Of a stretch of 64,000 bases of DNA, positions 1 to 9,958 are shown in pieces. The DNA is from Nitratireductor sp. (GTDB lineage Bacteria > Pseudomonadota > Alphaproteobacteria > Rhizobiales > Rhizobiaceae). The stretch's first letter is position 1, and each line of letters opens with the position of its first letter. The notes below the pieces were generated by a model. That model had not been told where the DNA came from. It searched no databases and saw only the letters and a program-made list of their open reading frames with translations. The translations under genes and the position numbers were made by a program. Location of the stretch: positions 31,579 to 95,578 of the forward strand of contig JAFMHL010000008.1 of NCBI GenBank assembly GCA_017854535.1. Reading direction: 5' to 3'.

Positions 1-1
1 G

Positions 2-865
2 TTTTTTGTCATCATCCTTGCCCCTTTTGCAAAAAGCGCAAATTGGCTCGTGAAAATGATCTTGCGTGTGTTCGGCGTTAGGCTGGGCGAATCAGAAGAT
101 ATGCTGAGCGCCCATGATGAACTGCGCGGCACCTTTGAAGTTTTCCACAGCGATGGCGCTGTGATTAAAGATGATAAAGATCGACTGGGCGGGATCTTGG
201 ACCTGCACCAGCTTGAGGTCTCAGACATTATGGTCCATCGGACCAATATGTTGTCGATCAACGCAGACCAGCCAGCTGAAATGATTGTTAAGGAAATTCT
301 TGAAAGTCCCTACACCCGAATTCCACTGTGGAAAGATACCAGCGAGAATATCATCGGTGTTATCCACGCTAAAGACGTTTTGCGTGCGATCGGCTTGGGT
401 GAAAAACCCAAAAATATTGATGTTCTGAAAATCGCAGCCAAGCCTTGGTTTGTGCCAGAAACAACATCTCTGCGAGATCAGCTAAATTCATTTCTGCGCA
501 ACAAAGCTCACATTGCGCTGATCGTTGATGAGTACGGCGAGGTGATGGGACTTTTGACCCTTGAAGACATTTTGGAAGAAATCGTTGGCGAGATTGAAGA
601 TGAACACGATTTGGAAGTGATCGGTGTTACGACGGAACCAGATGGCGCAGTTGTTGTAGACGGCAATGTACCGATCCGCGATCTGAACCGCGCATTGGAT
701 TGGAAACTGCCTGATGAAGAAGCCACAACCATCGCAGGTCTTGTAATTCATGCGGCTCAGATGATCCCCGATGAAAAACAAACTTTTTCATTTTTTGGCA
801 AACGCTTTGTTGTTCTAAAACGGGAAAAGAATAGGATCACAAAAATACGCATCAGGAATATTTGA
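2..865 (+). CDS. HlyC/CorC-family (CNNM-like) transporter, 3' part only
   Basis: The reading frame is open from the first bases of the window, and its residues before the first internal ATG at position 50 look like the hydrophobic end of a DUF21 membrane domain. The gene therefore starts outside the window. What remains is the cytosolic half: a pair of CBS domains (roughly the first 130 residues after position 170, including the typical RIPLW and the VDEYG...GLLTLEDILEEIVGEIEDE block) followed by a C-terminal CorC_HlyC domain with the usual GNVPIRDLN and TIAGLV motifs. Members of the family are implicated in Mg2+/Co2+ efflux or are annotated as hemolysin-like. The CBS pair probably senses adenine nucleotides. 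The call for the visible domains is firm, but substrate and direction of transport cannot be read from the sequence. Confidence 0.9.
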   Translation, partial: FFVIILAPFAKSANWLVKMILRVFGVRLGESEDMLSAHDELRGTFEVFHSDGAVIKDDKDRLGGILDLHQLEVSDIMVHRTNMLSINADQPAEMIVKEILESPYTRIPLWKDTSENIIGVIHAKDVLRAIGLGEKPKNIDVLKIAAKPWFVPETTSLRDQLNSFLRNKAHIALIVDEYGEVMGLLTLEDILEEIVGEIEDEHDLEVIGVTTEPDGAVVVDGNVPIRDLNRALDWKLPDEEATTIAGLVIHAAQMIPDEKQTFSFFGKRFVVLKREKNRITKIRIRNI

Positions 866-891
866 CACATGAACAGTAAAGGCAGTTAACA

Positions 892-1476
892 ATGGCAAGG
901 AAGATTTACTTAAGCTTGCTCTATTGCATGTTGTTAATTCCCAGCACGGCTTGGGCATTGTATCCTCCTCTCGGAGTGTTAACACCGTCCTTTTCTGGAT
1001 TGATCTGTGTTTCTGAAAAACTTTGTGTCGACGATATTGCAAGGTTAGACCAAGCGCAAAAATTGTATGACGAAGCCTTAGAGTTCGTTTCTACAAATTT
1101 GGGAGAGTTAGAAAACGCCCCAAGAGCATATTTTTGTGCCCACGAAAGCTGCTCTACCTATTTTGGAATGCATCACTCAGTCGCATATAATGTAGGAACT
1201 TCAGGGTTTGCGATAAAGCCAAACGGATGGACAGCACACTTCGTTCGCCACGAGCTAATCCATCACTTGCAAAATGAAAGGCTTGGAAGTTTTCACAACT
1301 TTTTCTTTAAGCCAGATTGGCTTCTTGAGGGTATGGCATATTCTATGAGCGAGGACCCTAGGCGACCAATCCCTGGTGACGGATCACTTGAGGCTTATCG
1401 ATCGCAGTTTGAAAAATGGTACTCAGAATTGAACGAAGACGACATTTGGGAAGCTGCAGCAAAAATCAGTAACTAG
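892..1476 (+). CDS. Small secreted putative zinc metallopeptidase (HExxH)
   Basis: A 194-residue protein of unrecognised family. It opens with a clear signal peptide (basic MARK, hydrophobic core, cleavage near STAWA), so it should be exported. Around residues 120-126 it has HELIHH, which fits the HExxH zinc site, and about 25 residues later WLLEGMAYSMSEDP, where the Glu could be the third ligand as in gluzincin peptidases. Four cysteines in two pairs (LICVSEKLC and YFCAHESC) suggest disulfides, consistent with a periplasmic or outside location. It is short for a peptidase but holds the core helix pair. It starts 27 bases after the CorC-like gene and runs convergently into bolA with a 2-base gap. 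Substrate unknown. The peptidase call is inference from the motif. Confidence 0.6.
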   Translation: MARKIYLSLLYCMLLIPSTAWALYPPLGVLTPSFSGLICVSEKLCVDDIARLDQAQKLYDEALEFVSTNLGELENAPRAYFCAHESCSTYFGMHHSVAYNVGTSGFAIKPNGWTAHFVRHELIHHLQNERLGSFHNFFFKPDWLLEGMAYSMSEDPRRPIPGDGSLEAYRSQFEKWYSELNEDDIWEAAAKISN

Positions 1477-1478
1477 CA

Positions 1479-1754
1479 TCACTTAACCTCGCTTGGCGCT
1501 TTTGCTTCAATTGCGATGGCATGGAGTCCAGCAGCAATTTCTTCATCTATCAAAGCATTAATTGAACGATGGCGATCGACCCGGCTCATGCCTTCAAATG
1601 CCTCGGTAACAATTTTGATTCGCAAATGCGTCTCGCCGCTCCCATCGAAGCTTTCCTGATGCCCTGCATGCAAATGACTTTCGTTGATGATTTCAAACGA
1701 TACCGGGTTAAGTTTGTTTTCTATCTTTTTTTCAATGCTTTGCGAAAATCCCAT
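1479..1754 (-). CDS. BolA family protein
   Basis: A BolA-type protein of about 91 residues. The family has a class II KH-like fold and acts with monothiol glutaredoxins in iron-sulfur and iron homeostasis. It has the typical SIEKKI opening, the loop with SHLHAGH, then GETHLRIKIV, and the signature block around SRVDRHRSINALIDEEIAAGLHAIAIEA. I place the start at the ATG at 1754, preceded by an AAGAAAGA purine stretch at about 6 bases. An ATG two codons upstream (1760) is almost as good, and longer in-frame extensions are unlike the family. It is transcribed divergently from the J-domain gene, with about 145 bases between the starts. This bolA/J-domain/cobS/cobT neighbourhood is familiar from Hyphomicrobiales. 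Confidence 0.9.
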   Translation of the reverse strand: MGFSQSIEKKIENKLNPVSFEIINESHLHAGHQESFDGSGETHLRIKIVTEAFEGMSRVDRHRSINALIDEEIAAGLHAIAIEAKAPSEVK

Positions 1755-1900
1755 TTTCATCTTTCTTGTGCACTTTGTTCCTGTTACAGGGTTCAACTTA
1801 AATAAATTCAAATTAGACCAAACAATCATTTCTCCATGGGGACAAGAATTTTGCTTGTCAATTCTTGTTCATTTATTCCTCACACCCTATACCTATTGCT

Positions 1901-2524
1901 ATGAAACCAACATCATCTCTCTTCGATTCGATTAAAGTCGGAAATCGATCCTCAAAGAAAAAGAAAGACGAACCTATTAAACAGGTTTGCCAATGGGAAG
2001 GCTGTGAAAAAGCCGGAACCCATAAAGCGCCTATGGGGAGAAACCGAGAGGGTCAATATTTGTGGATGTGCATAGACCATGTGCGTGCCTACAATAAAAA
2101 TTTCAATTATTTCTCTGGCCTTGATGATGATGCCATTGCAAAATTTCAAAAAGACGCGATCACCGGATCACGTCCCACTTGGCAAATGGGCACCAACAAA
2201 ACCAGCAAGCATCCGCCTTTAAATGAGCGTAACCCTAATGCCGAAGGCGCACAGCGGTTATACAACAGAACCAATTACGCGGCAGCAGCACGGGCAGGAC
2301 GCTCTGGTGCAAGTCCAGCGCGTAAAATTAAAGTTTTGGAAAAGAAGTCATTTGACGATCTTAATTTGCCCTACACAGCTTCTTCGGACGAATTAAAAGC
2401 GCGCTATAAATTGCTTGTTAAGCAGAACCATCCTGATGCCAATGGCGGCGACAGAAGTTCTGAAGAGCGGTTGAGGGAAATTATTCTGGCCTATAAGATC
2501 CTGCAAAAAGCAGGTTTCTGCTGA
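1901..2524 (+). CDS. J-domain (DnaJ-like) protein
   Basis: A 207-residue protein with a C-terminal J domain (about the last 60 residues: LPYTASSDELKARYKLLVKQ, the diagnostic HPD, then an ILAYKILQKAG helix). J domains stimulate Hsp70 (DnaK) ATPase activity through HPD. The N-terminal two thirds is not a DnaJ G/F or zinc region. It carries a CxxxGC pair (CQWEGCEKAGTHKAP) and a CIDHVRAYNKNFNYF stretch that could bind metal. The chosen ATG opens MKPTSSLFDSIKVG. An upstream in-frame ATG at 1865 would add 12 residues of poor quality. It lies between bolA and cobS, a common arrangement in the order. The client protein is unknown. Confidence 0.85.
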   Translation: MKPTSSLFDSIKVGNRSSKKKKDEPIKQVCQWEGCEKAGTHKAPMGRNREGQYLWMCIDHVRAYNKNFNYFSGLDDDAIAKFQKDAITGSRPTWQMGTNKTSKHPPLNERNPNAEGAQRLYNRTNYAAAARAGRSGASPARKIKVLEKKSFDDLNLPYTASSDELKARYKLLVKQNHPDANGGDRSSEERLREIILAYKILQKAGFC

Positions 2525-2862
2525 GGTCCAACGCGTTTGATCTTCAAGAATCTCTATCAGGTTCACCAAAAACCCTCGACTGCAATCGGCCAATTTGGCC
2601 TCATCGCGGCAACTTGCTCCGCATCCAACATTGTTTCGGGTTGCAAAAAGCGCTAATCGGGATAGATATAAAAAGGAATACTGGCACGGGTCAGGGTTCA
2701 GGCTTTTTGGTCTGAGCGAGCGCCCATAAATATATTTCCGAGAGTTTTGCAGGATTGACCCGGTAGGTCAGGGATTTCCCCCTTTCTGGTACTGTTCATT
2801 TTGTTTGCTGTCTTTCAGAAAAACGCTGGTGATATTAACCGCCCCAAGTGGAGATAAAGCGG
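2525..2862. other. Intergenic region upstream of cobS, no gene seen
   Basis: About 340 bases with no convincing reading frame. Because the next gene belongs to cobalamin synthesis I looked for a cobalamin riboswitch, but found neither a B12-box-like GCCACTG element nor an evident multi-stem fold. The last part contains the ribosome binding site GGAG (2850-2853) for cobS. A promoter for cobS is expected here, but I cannot fix its position. Confidence 0.5.
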
Positions 2863-3831
2863 ATGAGTGATGGCATGCCGGATACAGAAGTATCTGTAAG
2901 AGATTTATTTGGGATCGATTCAGACTGGAAAGTGCCCGCTTACAAAAAGCGCACAGAGCATGTTCCTGAGGAAGATCCTGATTATCTGTTCGACAAGGCG
3001 ACTACGTTGGCGATTCTTGCCGGCTTTGCCTACAATCGCCGCGTTATCGTTTCCGGCTATCATGGAACTGGTAAATCAACCCACATCGAACAGGTCGGTT
3101 CTCGCTTGAACTGGCCTTGTGTGCGTATCAACCTGGATAGCCATGTTTCCCGTTTAGATCTCATCGGTAAAGATGCCATTGTTGTGCGTGATGGTATGCA
3201 GGTTACTGAATTCAGAGACGGTATTTTACCTTGGGCTTATCAAAACAACATCGCGCTTGTATTTGACGAATATGACGCCGGCCGTCCCGATGTGATGTTC
3301 GTTATTCAACGTGTTCTTGAATCTTCCGGCCGTTTGACCCTTTTGGACCAAAGCCGCGTGATCCAACCTCACCCTGCTTTCCGCTTGTTTGCCACGGCAA
3401 ACACCGTTGGCCTTGGTGATACGACTGGCCTTTATCATGGTACACAGCAAATCAACCAGGCCCAGATGGACCGTTGGTCAATCGTTACAACCCTGAACTA
3501 TCTGCCCCATGAAGCAGAAGCTGCTATTGTTCTGGCTAAAGCTAAAAGCTTTGATACTGCTGAAGGCCGTGACACCATCGGCAAAATGGTTCGTATTGCT
3601 GATATGACACGCGGCGCGTTTATCAATGGCGATTTGTCGACTGTTATGAGCCCACGTACCGTTATCACATGGGCAGAAAACGCGACGATCTTTAATGATG
3701 TTGGCATGGCGTTCCGCCTTACCTTCCTCAACAAATGCGACGAATTGGAACGGGCAACTGTTGCCGAGTTTTATCAGCGCGTCTTTGGTGTGGAATTGCC
3801 TGAGTCCACTGCGAACCTTGTGATTTCCTGA
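2863..3831 (+). CDS. cobS: Cobaltochelatase subunit CobS
   Basis: AAA+ ATPase subunit of the aerobic, ATP-dependent cobaltochelatase CobNST, which inserts Co2+ into hydrogenobyrinic acid a,c-diamide during adenosylcobalamin synthesis. Visible motifs: Walker [10 protein letters not shown] at about residues 65-73, Walker B LVFDEYD at about 132-138, and the sensor region [11 protein letters not shown]. The 322-residue length is normal for CobS. I chose the ATG at 2863 because GGAG lies 9 bases upstream. A GTG at 2848 would add five residues but lacks such a site. cobT follows after 30 bases, so the two ring-forming subunits are probably co-transcribed. The large catalytic subunit CobN is not in this window. 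Confidence 0.96.
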   Translation: MSDGMPDTEVSVRDLFGIDSDWKVPAYKKRTEHVPEEDPDYLFDKATTLAILAGFAYNRRVIVSGYHGTGKSTHIEQVGSRLNWPCVRINLDSHVSRLDLIGKDAIVVRDGMQVTEFRDGILPWAYQNNIALVFDEYDAGRPDVMFVIQRVLESSGRLTLLDQSRVIQPHPAFRLFATANTVGLGDTTGLYHGTQQINQAQMDRWSIVTTLNYLPHEAEAAIVLAKAKSFDTAEGRDTIGKMVRIADMTRGAFINGDLSTVMSPRTVITWAENATIFNDVGMAFRLTFLNKCDELERATVAEFYQRVFGVELPESTANLVIS

Positions 3832-3861
3832 TCTGAGAGCTGAAACCATGGCCAGCCAAAA

Positions 3862-5763
3862 ATGACACAACAAGGCGACAACCATAAAAAGGGCTCAAAG
3901 CCTGCAGATTTCGAACCGCTAAAACAAGCGTTGTCGAGTTGCGTGAAGGCTATGGCCAAACGCCATGATATGGAAGTCGTCTTCTCTAATGATCGCCCTT
4001 CTATGGTTGGCGATCAGATCAAACTTTCTGATCCCGGCCGTAAAATGACCATGGCACAGTTGGCCGCTACAAGGGGTTATGGCGATTCGATGGCTCTGCG
4101 CATGGCAGGCCATGACAAGACCATTCACAACAAGCATGCCCCCGTGGGCCAGCTTGCACGCGCTATCTATGATCGCGTCGAGCAAACAAGAATTGAGTCA
4201 CTCGGCGCACGTCAGATGGCTGGTGTATCTTCCAATTTGACCGCGATGATCGAAGAGAAATACGCCAAGGTTAATTATCAAAATGCCGTTGATCGCAGCG
4301 ATTCGCCGCTTGAAGAAGCATTAGCGCTTATTGTTCGCGAAAAGCTGACTGGCATTGCGCCACCGGAAAACGCAAAACGTTTTGTGAATCTATGGCGCGA
4401 ATTTATTGAAGAAAAAGCCACTGATGCAATCACCGCCTTGGAAAGCGACTTGGGCGATCAAAAGGCTTATGCCAAAGCGATCCGCAATTTGATTGCTTCG
4501 CTAGATATGGCCGATGAGCTTGGCGAAGATCAACCAGACGATGATCTGGACGAAGCTGACAATCCGGATCCAGAAGATCAGGAATCCGACGCTGAAGGCG
4601 AAAGCGACGAGGCAACTGGCGAAGACGACGGTGAGCCGCAAGAGTCTCAGGAAACATCTGACGAAACCGAAGACGGTGACATGGAAGCCACCGAAATGGG
4701 TGAAGATGATTCCAATGACGACGACATGGAAGATGCTGAAACGCCCGGCGAGGCCCAGCGTCCCCAATTACCATTTTCAGACTTACCACCGGATTCAGAT
4801 TACAAAGTTTTCTCCTACGAATTTGACGAAATCATCACCGCCGAAGAATTGTGCGATGAAGCCGAGTTGGATCGTCTGCGCGCATTCCTCGACAAACAGC
4901 TGGCCCATTTGCAGGGCGTTGTCGGACGATTGGCCAATAGATTGCAGCGCCGCTTGATGGCACAGCAAAACCGTGGCTGGGACTTTGACCTTGAAGAAGG
5001 CTATCTCGATACAGCCCGCCTGCCCCGTATCATCATGGACCCCATGACGCCTCTGTCGTTCAAGATGGAGCGCGAAACTATTTTCCGTGACACCGTTGTC
5101 ACCCTTCTAATCGATAATTCTGGCTCCATGCGCGGTCGCCCGATCACGGTTGCCGCTACTTGCGCTGATATTCTTGCGCGAACCCTTGAACGTTGCGGCG
5201 TGAAAGTCGAGATCCTCGGATTTACCACCAAAGCCTGGAAAGGGGGCCAGTCCCGCGAAAAATGGCTCAAGGCAGACAAGCCCCACCAGCCGGGCCGTCT
5301 GAATGATTTGCGCCACATCGTTTACAAAAGCGCCGATGCACCATGGCGTCGTTCGCGCCGTAATCTTGGCCTAATGATGCGCGAAGGTTTGCTCAAAGAA
5401 AACATTGATGGGGAAGCGCTTCTTTGGGCCCATAACCGTATGATGGCCCGCTCTGAAAAGCGCCGTATCCTGATGATGATTTCCGACGGCGCGCCGGTGG
5501 ATGATTCGACCCTTTCTGTAAATCCCGGCAATTATCTAGAGCGCCATTTGCGCCATGTAATCGCCGATATCGAAACCCATTCGCCAATCGAATTATTGGC
5601 CATCGGCATCGGCCATGATGTGACCCGCTACTATAAACGCGCAGTAACCATCGTTGACGCGGAAGAACTGGCTGGCGCAATGACCGAGCAATTGGCATCG
5701 CTGTTTGCCGAAGATCCTGCCGATACCAAGCGCGGACGTAAATCTGTTTGCAAAAGCGCCTAA
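3862..5763 (+). CDS. cobT: Cobaltochelatase subunit CobT
   Basis: Partner of CobS in the CobNST cobalt chelatase; it forms the second ring of the chaperone-like CobST complex. The 633 residues comprise an N-terminal CobT domain, a strongly acidic linker at about residues 215-296 made almost wholly of Asp, Glu, Ser and Gly, and a C-terminal von Willebrand A domain with the MIDAS motif DNSGSM (about 418-423) and a later [13 protein letters not shown] segment. The metal-binding VWA domain is thought to couple ATP hydrolysis by CobS to CobN. Length and domain order are normal for the family. The acidic linker produces long spurious frames on the other strand, which are not genes. Confidence 0.96.
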   Translation: MTQQGDNHKKGSKPADFEPLKQALSSCVKAMAKRHDMEVVFSNDRPSMVGDQIKLSDPGRKMTMAQLAATRGYGDSMALRMAGHDKTIHNKHAPVGQLARAIYDRVEQTRIESLGARQMAGVSSNLTAMIEEKYAKVNYQNAVDRSDSPLEEALALIVREKLTGIAPPENAKRFVNLWREFIEEKATDAITALESDLGDQKAYAKAIRNLIASLDMADELGEDQPDDDLDEADNPDPEDQESDAEGESDEATGEDDGEPQESQETSDETEDGDMEATEMGEDDSNDDDMEDAETPGEAQRPQLPFSDLPPDSDYKVFSYEFDEIITAEELCDEAELDRLRAFLDKQLAHLQGVVGRLANRLQRRLMAQQNRGWDFDLEEGYLDTARLPRIIMDPMTPLSFKMERETIFRDTVVTLLIDNSGSMRGRPITVAATCADILARTLERCGVKVEILGFTTKAWKGGQSREKWLKADKPHQPGRLNDLRHIVYKSADAPWRRSRRNLGLMMREGLLKENIDGEALLWAHNRMMARSEKRRILMMISDGAPVDDSTLSVNPGNYLERHLRHVIADIETHSPIELLAIGIGHDVTRYYKRAVTIVDAEELAGAMTEQLASLFAEDPADTKRGRKSVCKSA

Positions 5764-6815
5764 GGTCACTGGACCTCCATCTTTTTGCCTTTTTACAATG
5801 GTTTGAACGCCTTACTTTGATATCCGCGATTAAACCACTGCTTGCTGCAACAGCCTCCTTACTCTTCGTCCTGCCTTTTGTCAGCGCGGGTGCAGAACCG
5901 ATCAAACTGAAATCCTATCCGATAGAATATTTCAACATAGGCTCATCTGACCAGTCCGCTGGAAAACTGACCTTTCTCAGTGGCCTAGAAATCGAATCGG
6001 ACAATGAGAATTTCGGCGGACTCTCAGGCTTGCGAATAACAGATGGTGGCACTCGTTTTTACTCCGTGTCAGATCAGGGGCATTGGGTCACTGGCGAGAT
6101 ATTACGCGACGAAAAAAACAATATCACAAAACTGACCAGAGGGGATTTGTCCTGTCTGTGCCGCGCCAACGGCCAACCTTATGGCGGCAAACATTGGGGC
6201 GATGCCGAAGGTGTTGAAGTCAAAGGCGACAAAGCCTTTGTGGTGTTCGAGCGCCTTAACCGCATCAATCATTACGATTTAAAAAGCGATCATCTCTTGG
6301 GTCCACCAGCTCAGGCAACGACCTCCTTCAAACCTTTTAACATCCACTATTCCAAAGGCTTGGAGGCGATGGCCCAAGCACCCTCATCATCGCCTTTGGC
6401 CGGAAAGTTCATCGCGATTGCCGAAGAAAGTCTGGATGCAAAAAGCAACAATCGCGGTTTTATTGCCGATGAAAAAACCATCGAAGAATTTTCAGTAAAG
6501 CGCACCGACGACTATTCCATAACCGATGCGACCTTTCTTTCTAACGGCGACCTGCTCATTCTTGAACGACGCTTTGGCCTGTCGATTGGTATCGGCACCC
6601 GCATAAGGCTGATCGACAGAAACGATATTAAGCCGGGCGCCCTGATCAAGGGTAAGACGATAATGGAAGCCGGGCTAACCAGCCGCATTGATAACATGGA
6701 AGGCATCACCACCTGGCAAACTGCAACCGGGGAAACCCGGATCGTGATCCTGTCCGATGACAACTATTCCCGCCTTCAAAGAACTTTGCTGCTGGAGTTC
6801 CGCCTGAACGACTAA
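5748..6815 (+). CDS. Exported phytase-like esterase (esterase-like activity of phytase family)
   Basis: A secreted beta-propeller-type protein of the phytase-like family (the domain sometimes labelled esterase-like activity of phytase). It has a hydrophobic signal segment ending near SAGA, then motifs typical of the family: [26 protein letters not shown] near the middle, and DNMEGITTW...RIVILSDDN near the end. The only supported starts are TTG codons. The one at 5748 overlaps the cobT stop by 16 bases and leaves a long n-region, while TTG at 5817 would give a more ordinary signal peptide. Neither has a strong ribosome site. The substrate is unknown; true phytase activity should not be assumed. 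Tight overlap with cobT suggests co-transcription, but a functional link to cobalamin is not evident. Confidence 0.8.
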   Translation: MQKRLRSLDLHLFAFLQWFERLTLISAIKPLLAATASLLFVLPFVSAGAEPIKLKSYPIEYFNIGSSDQSAGKLTFLSGLEIESDNENFGGLSGLRITDGGTRFYSVSDQGHWVTGEILRDEKNNITKLTRGDLSCLCRANGQPYGGKHWGDAEGVEVKGDKAFVVFERLNRINHYDLKSDHLLGPPAQATTSFKPFNIHYSKGLEAMAQAPSSSPLAGKFIAIAEESLDAKSNNRGFIADEKTIEEFSVKRTDDYSITDATFLSNGDLLILERRFGLSIGIGTRIRLIDRNDIKPGALIKGKTIMEAGLTSRIDNMEGITTWQTATGETRIVILSDDNYSRLQRTLLLEFRLND

Positions 6816-6900
6816 TTTGCGATCAGCATGCGCGACAATATCAACAATACCAACGACCTCACGAACATGTAACCATTGGGTCCTTAGATAGGGGATGTCG

Positions 6901-7326
6901 ATGAAACACCTGTTGAGTTTTCTTTTGATTCTGTTTGGAGTGGTTGTGGCCTGCATAGCGGCCTCCATGATCCTTACTGGCCCAGATGCCACAGGCAATT
7001 TATTCGCTCGGATAGTCTCCAGTATTTTCAATACAGATCCCGTTCTTACAGGCTTAGGCAATGCGAATGCAGACTCGGAGTTACGCTTTTACTCCGCTTT
7101 CTTTTTTGTTTATGGCCTGTTCGTCGTGAAGGTCGGCAGTAACCTTAATGAATACACAAACTGGGTCCCGCCTATTATCGGTGTGTTTTTTCTCGGCGGA
7201 TTAGCAAGACTGCTCTCCTATTATCTAATCGGTGAACCTCACATTTTCTTTCAGGTTTTGTTGGCACTGGAACTACTCCTACCACCTTTGTTTTTCGGCA
7301 TTTGGAAACTGGCGAAGAAAAAGTGA
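6901..7326 (+). CDS. DUF4345 family membrane protein
   Basis: A 141-residue integral membrane protein with about four hydrophobic segments and the family-typical stretch ELRFYSAFFFVYGLFV in its middle, which marks it as DUF4345. The function of the family is not known. I chose the ATG at 6901 over the in-frame ATG at 6895 because GGGG (6891-6894) is at useful distance from the former and abuts the latter. It stands alone: the preceding gene ends 85 bases upstream, and 500 gene-free bases follow. Confidence 0.8.
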   Translation: MKHLLSFLLILFGVVVACIAASMILTGPDATGNLFARIVSSIFNTDPVLTGLGNANADSELRFYSAFFFVYGLFVVKVGSNLNEYTNWVPPIIGVFFLGGLARLLSYYLIGEPHIFFQVLLALELLLPPLFFGIWKLAKKK

Positions 7327-7827
7327 TGTTTTAACCCTTTGGCTATTTGTCCAGTGAAGTGGCTTTGCTAACTAAGGCAGTCATCCTCGGGCCAGAACAA
7401 GACAAGCGAAGTGACTTCGAAAATTCAGTCAGTTTAGTCATCCTCGGACTCCGACCCGAGGATCAATCGTCATGACCCATTTTTCGTCTGGCAGAAACAG
7501 GTCCAGTTTATGGGAGCGTTTTTAGGGGATAAGTTTTCGATGAATAGATTGATGTGATGTTTTACAGGCTTGGTTATACTGAGCAAGGGCCGCTTCGAGC
7601 TCAATCGAGACTTTCATCTCGTGTCGCGATTTGGATTGGTGGATGGAATTTTCGTCAGGGGATATGATCCAAAAGGGTCATCAGTTTGGATTGGTTTAAG
7701 TCGAATTATCGAACTATGCGGACGCCAATAACGTATTCAACTTGAAGTCAAACACTGAACCAAGGCGCTTGGTTATAGAACTGCCTTGTCGATCAGTTTT
7801 CAGGAATTCCCGCCTGTACGAGCGCAT
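7327..7827. other. 500-base gene-free region with hairpin repeats
   Basis: No coding frame of quality was found on either strand. The left part contains two copies of a TCATCCTCGG element (see the repeat entry) and the phrase CAAGACAAGCGAAG (from about 7397), which recurs near 63203. The right part (7500-7827) shows nothing I can name. It may hold the terminators of the two convergent genes that end here. Confidence 0.6.
7380..7473. repeat. Palindromic intergenic repeat (TCATCCTCGG type)
   Basis: Two copies of TCATCCTCGG start at 7381 and 7439. The second forms a hairpin: ATCCTCGG pairs with CCGAGGAT about 8 bases later. A related, mirror-oriented copy occurs at 31546-31645. Similar palindromes around CCTCGGG..CCCGAGG are widely scattered between genes in rhizobial genomes. 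I classify it as a dispersed non-coding repeat from its form. Confidence 0.6.
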
Positions 7828-9677
7828 TCAAGTATTTTCGACAAACGCCTGATTTTTGTATGTCGACCGTGCCATACGGGCGAACGCTCCGGTTACGCCG
7901 GGATAGATTTTCTGCAAGTCGAGTGCACGGGCCCTAGCTTCATTCATATCCCCATCGAACACCGCCGCCGCCACCAATATCCCAGCTGCATACGGTTTGG
8001 CCCGCACATCCTGAATATCGGATGCTAAGACCTCTTGGGCCAGCTTTCTTGCCTCAGTGTTGCGTCCAAGCTCCAGCCTGGCGAAGTTGATCGGGGCCGG
8101 TAACCACTCGGGATAATCCGGCTCCAGCCGCATTCCACGCTCCATATGTTCGAGTCCCTCCAGCGTCTGTCCAGACATCGCCTTGACCATCCCGCCGAGA
8201 GCATTCGAGTCAGCGCTGCCAGGTGAAAGCAGAATTGCCCTGTCAGCCAATTTTATGGCTTCTTCAAATTTCCGCGCGCCCTGCGCCAGTACCGCTCCAA
8301 GTGTGTAACCTTCTCCAAATTCCTCGATTTCTAGCGCTCGATTTGAAAACTCTGTGGCTTTGGCCCAGTCTCCCGGAATATCGGCACTGATCCCAATAGT
8401 CACCTTCTGCCAATGTAGGAAGCCCATCAGGAAGTTGGCAAACGCCCGATCCGGCTCCATTCGATAGAGCTTGCCCCATAACCGTTCAGCATTGGCATGG
8501 CCTTCGGGGCTGAATTTCTGGAACTCCGCACGTCCGTTGATCACATGGACGTAGTTATTGAAGCCACCGACCATTTCAATCCAACTGCGTGTGCCCTCAC
8601 CAACCGTAAGTGACACCGAGAGTTCCTCAAAGACTTTGTGTGAAATCTCGTCCTGCAGCGCGATTAGATCGTCCGGCGAACTGTCCTGTTGGATCGACCA
8701 AATCTGCTTACCTTTGACTGCGTCAGCCAGTTCAGAAGTCACGCGCAGCTTGTCGCCAGCCTTCAGCACACTCCCGCTGAGGATGTACCTGACGCCGAGC
8801 TTCCGCGCGACCTCCGCTGCGCTGACGTCGTGATCCTTGAAACTCGACATAGTTGAGTAGGCGATCGACACCATGTCTGGCGACAGCGATAGGGTGGAAA
8901 TGATGCTTTCGGTGATCCCGTCGGCCAGCCAATCCTGCGATCCAGCATTGCCGCGCATTTCGAATGGCAGCACTGCAATCGACGGTTTTTGAGGTAATTC
9001 GAGCGCCATTTGAGTCGGATCGACAGGCGAGAAATCAGGTTGGGTTATCCACCACCAACTGCCAGCGCCCAAGATCAGTAAAATTAATACCAAAGCAACT
9101 GATCGTACTGGTGGTGCTGACCGTGATTTTGTCTTTCCCAAAACGTTACCTGCCTGATCAGGGTCGGTGAGGACACGATAAGCACGGACTGCTGCTCCGA
9201 TTTCTTGACCTGAACATCACCAAGGGCTTCGTAACCAACGTCTACGGTCGATTTCAAATGATCATAAGCCGTGCCGGAAATACATACTCCACCGGGTTCT
9301 GCAAGCTGTTCCAGCCTCGCTGCAATATTGACGCCATCGCCAAAAATATCATCGTTCTCGATAACTATGTCACCAAGATTGATGCCTATGCGATATTGAA
9401 TACGTTGGTCAGGAAGGTGACTTGCCCCTCTATCCACCATAGCACGTTGGATTACAACCGCACATTGTACAGCTTGAACAACACTAGGGAACTCAACCAG
9501 AACTCCGTCGCCCATTTCTTTGACAATGCGTCCACGAAATTCTGTAAATGCGGGATCAATAAGTTCACTGCGAAGGACTTTTTGACGTTTAAGAACACCA
9601 ATCTCATCGGCTTCCATCAACCTACTATGCCCAACCATGTCTGCCGCTAAAATGGCACTTAGGCGACGTTCCATCAA
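7828..9677 (-). pseudogene. Class III adenylate/guanylate cyclase with TPR region, broken by one-base frameshift
   Basis: Two overlapping frames together make one ordinary rhizobial cyclase of about 616 residues. The first frame (9677 to about 9205) encodes the N-terminal catalytic domain: opening MERRLSAILAADMVG, GDG in KEMGDGVLVEF, and the block GINLGDIVIENDDIFGDGVN. The second frame (to 7828) encodes a transmembrane helix (LVLILLILGAG), a FlgO/TolB-N-like domain starting PSIAVLPF, and tetratricopeptide-like repeats. Near 9200-9206 the family-typical continuation (VRAYRVLTDPDQAGNVLGK) is in the other frame. One base is missing in or beside the TTTCTT/AAGAAA run. In the first frame translation carries on through 40 unrelated residues to a stop at 9084. 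The second half could still be made from a TTG at 9141. A sequencing error is possible. Confidence 0.8.
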
Positions 9678-9958
9678 TTCCCCCTATAGATGATATTATA
9701 ACAACAATCATATAATTCAAAAGAGAGAAATAAATTCAATTTTACCCAGGTTCAGGCGCTTTGGCTGATGACGCGAATTAGACAAGCGCAATATTATTGA
9801 ACGGTGCTTTGTCCACCTAGCTAACATTTAGATAACCCGCCCAATCAACACTTTTCCTTGTTGACAATTCACACCATAACGCACCCCCCCTCACCGTCTT
9901 TAAATCTCACCCTTCAATATCTATATTAAACCCCATGCGACGGAGGTCGCTGGATCGA

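Noticed and set aside
2525..2862. Possible cobalamin riboswitch before cobS
   Set aside because: No B12-box-like element and no evident multi-stem layout in the 340 bases upstream.
4514..4957. Basic protein frame inside cobT
   Set aside because: Shadow of the acidic linker of CobT in another frame. Codon pattern follows CobT.
5393..5905. 170-codon minus-strand frame across the cobT 3' end
   Set aside because: No start context or domain; overlaps the von Willebrand domain of CobT and the next gene.
9195..9210. Programmed frameshifting in the cyclase
   Set aside because: The junction is AAGAAATC on the coding strand without a classical slippery heptamer or a clear downstream stimulator. Error or mutation is simpler.
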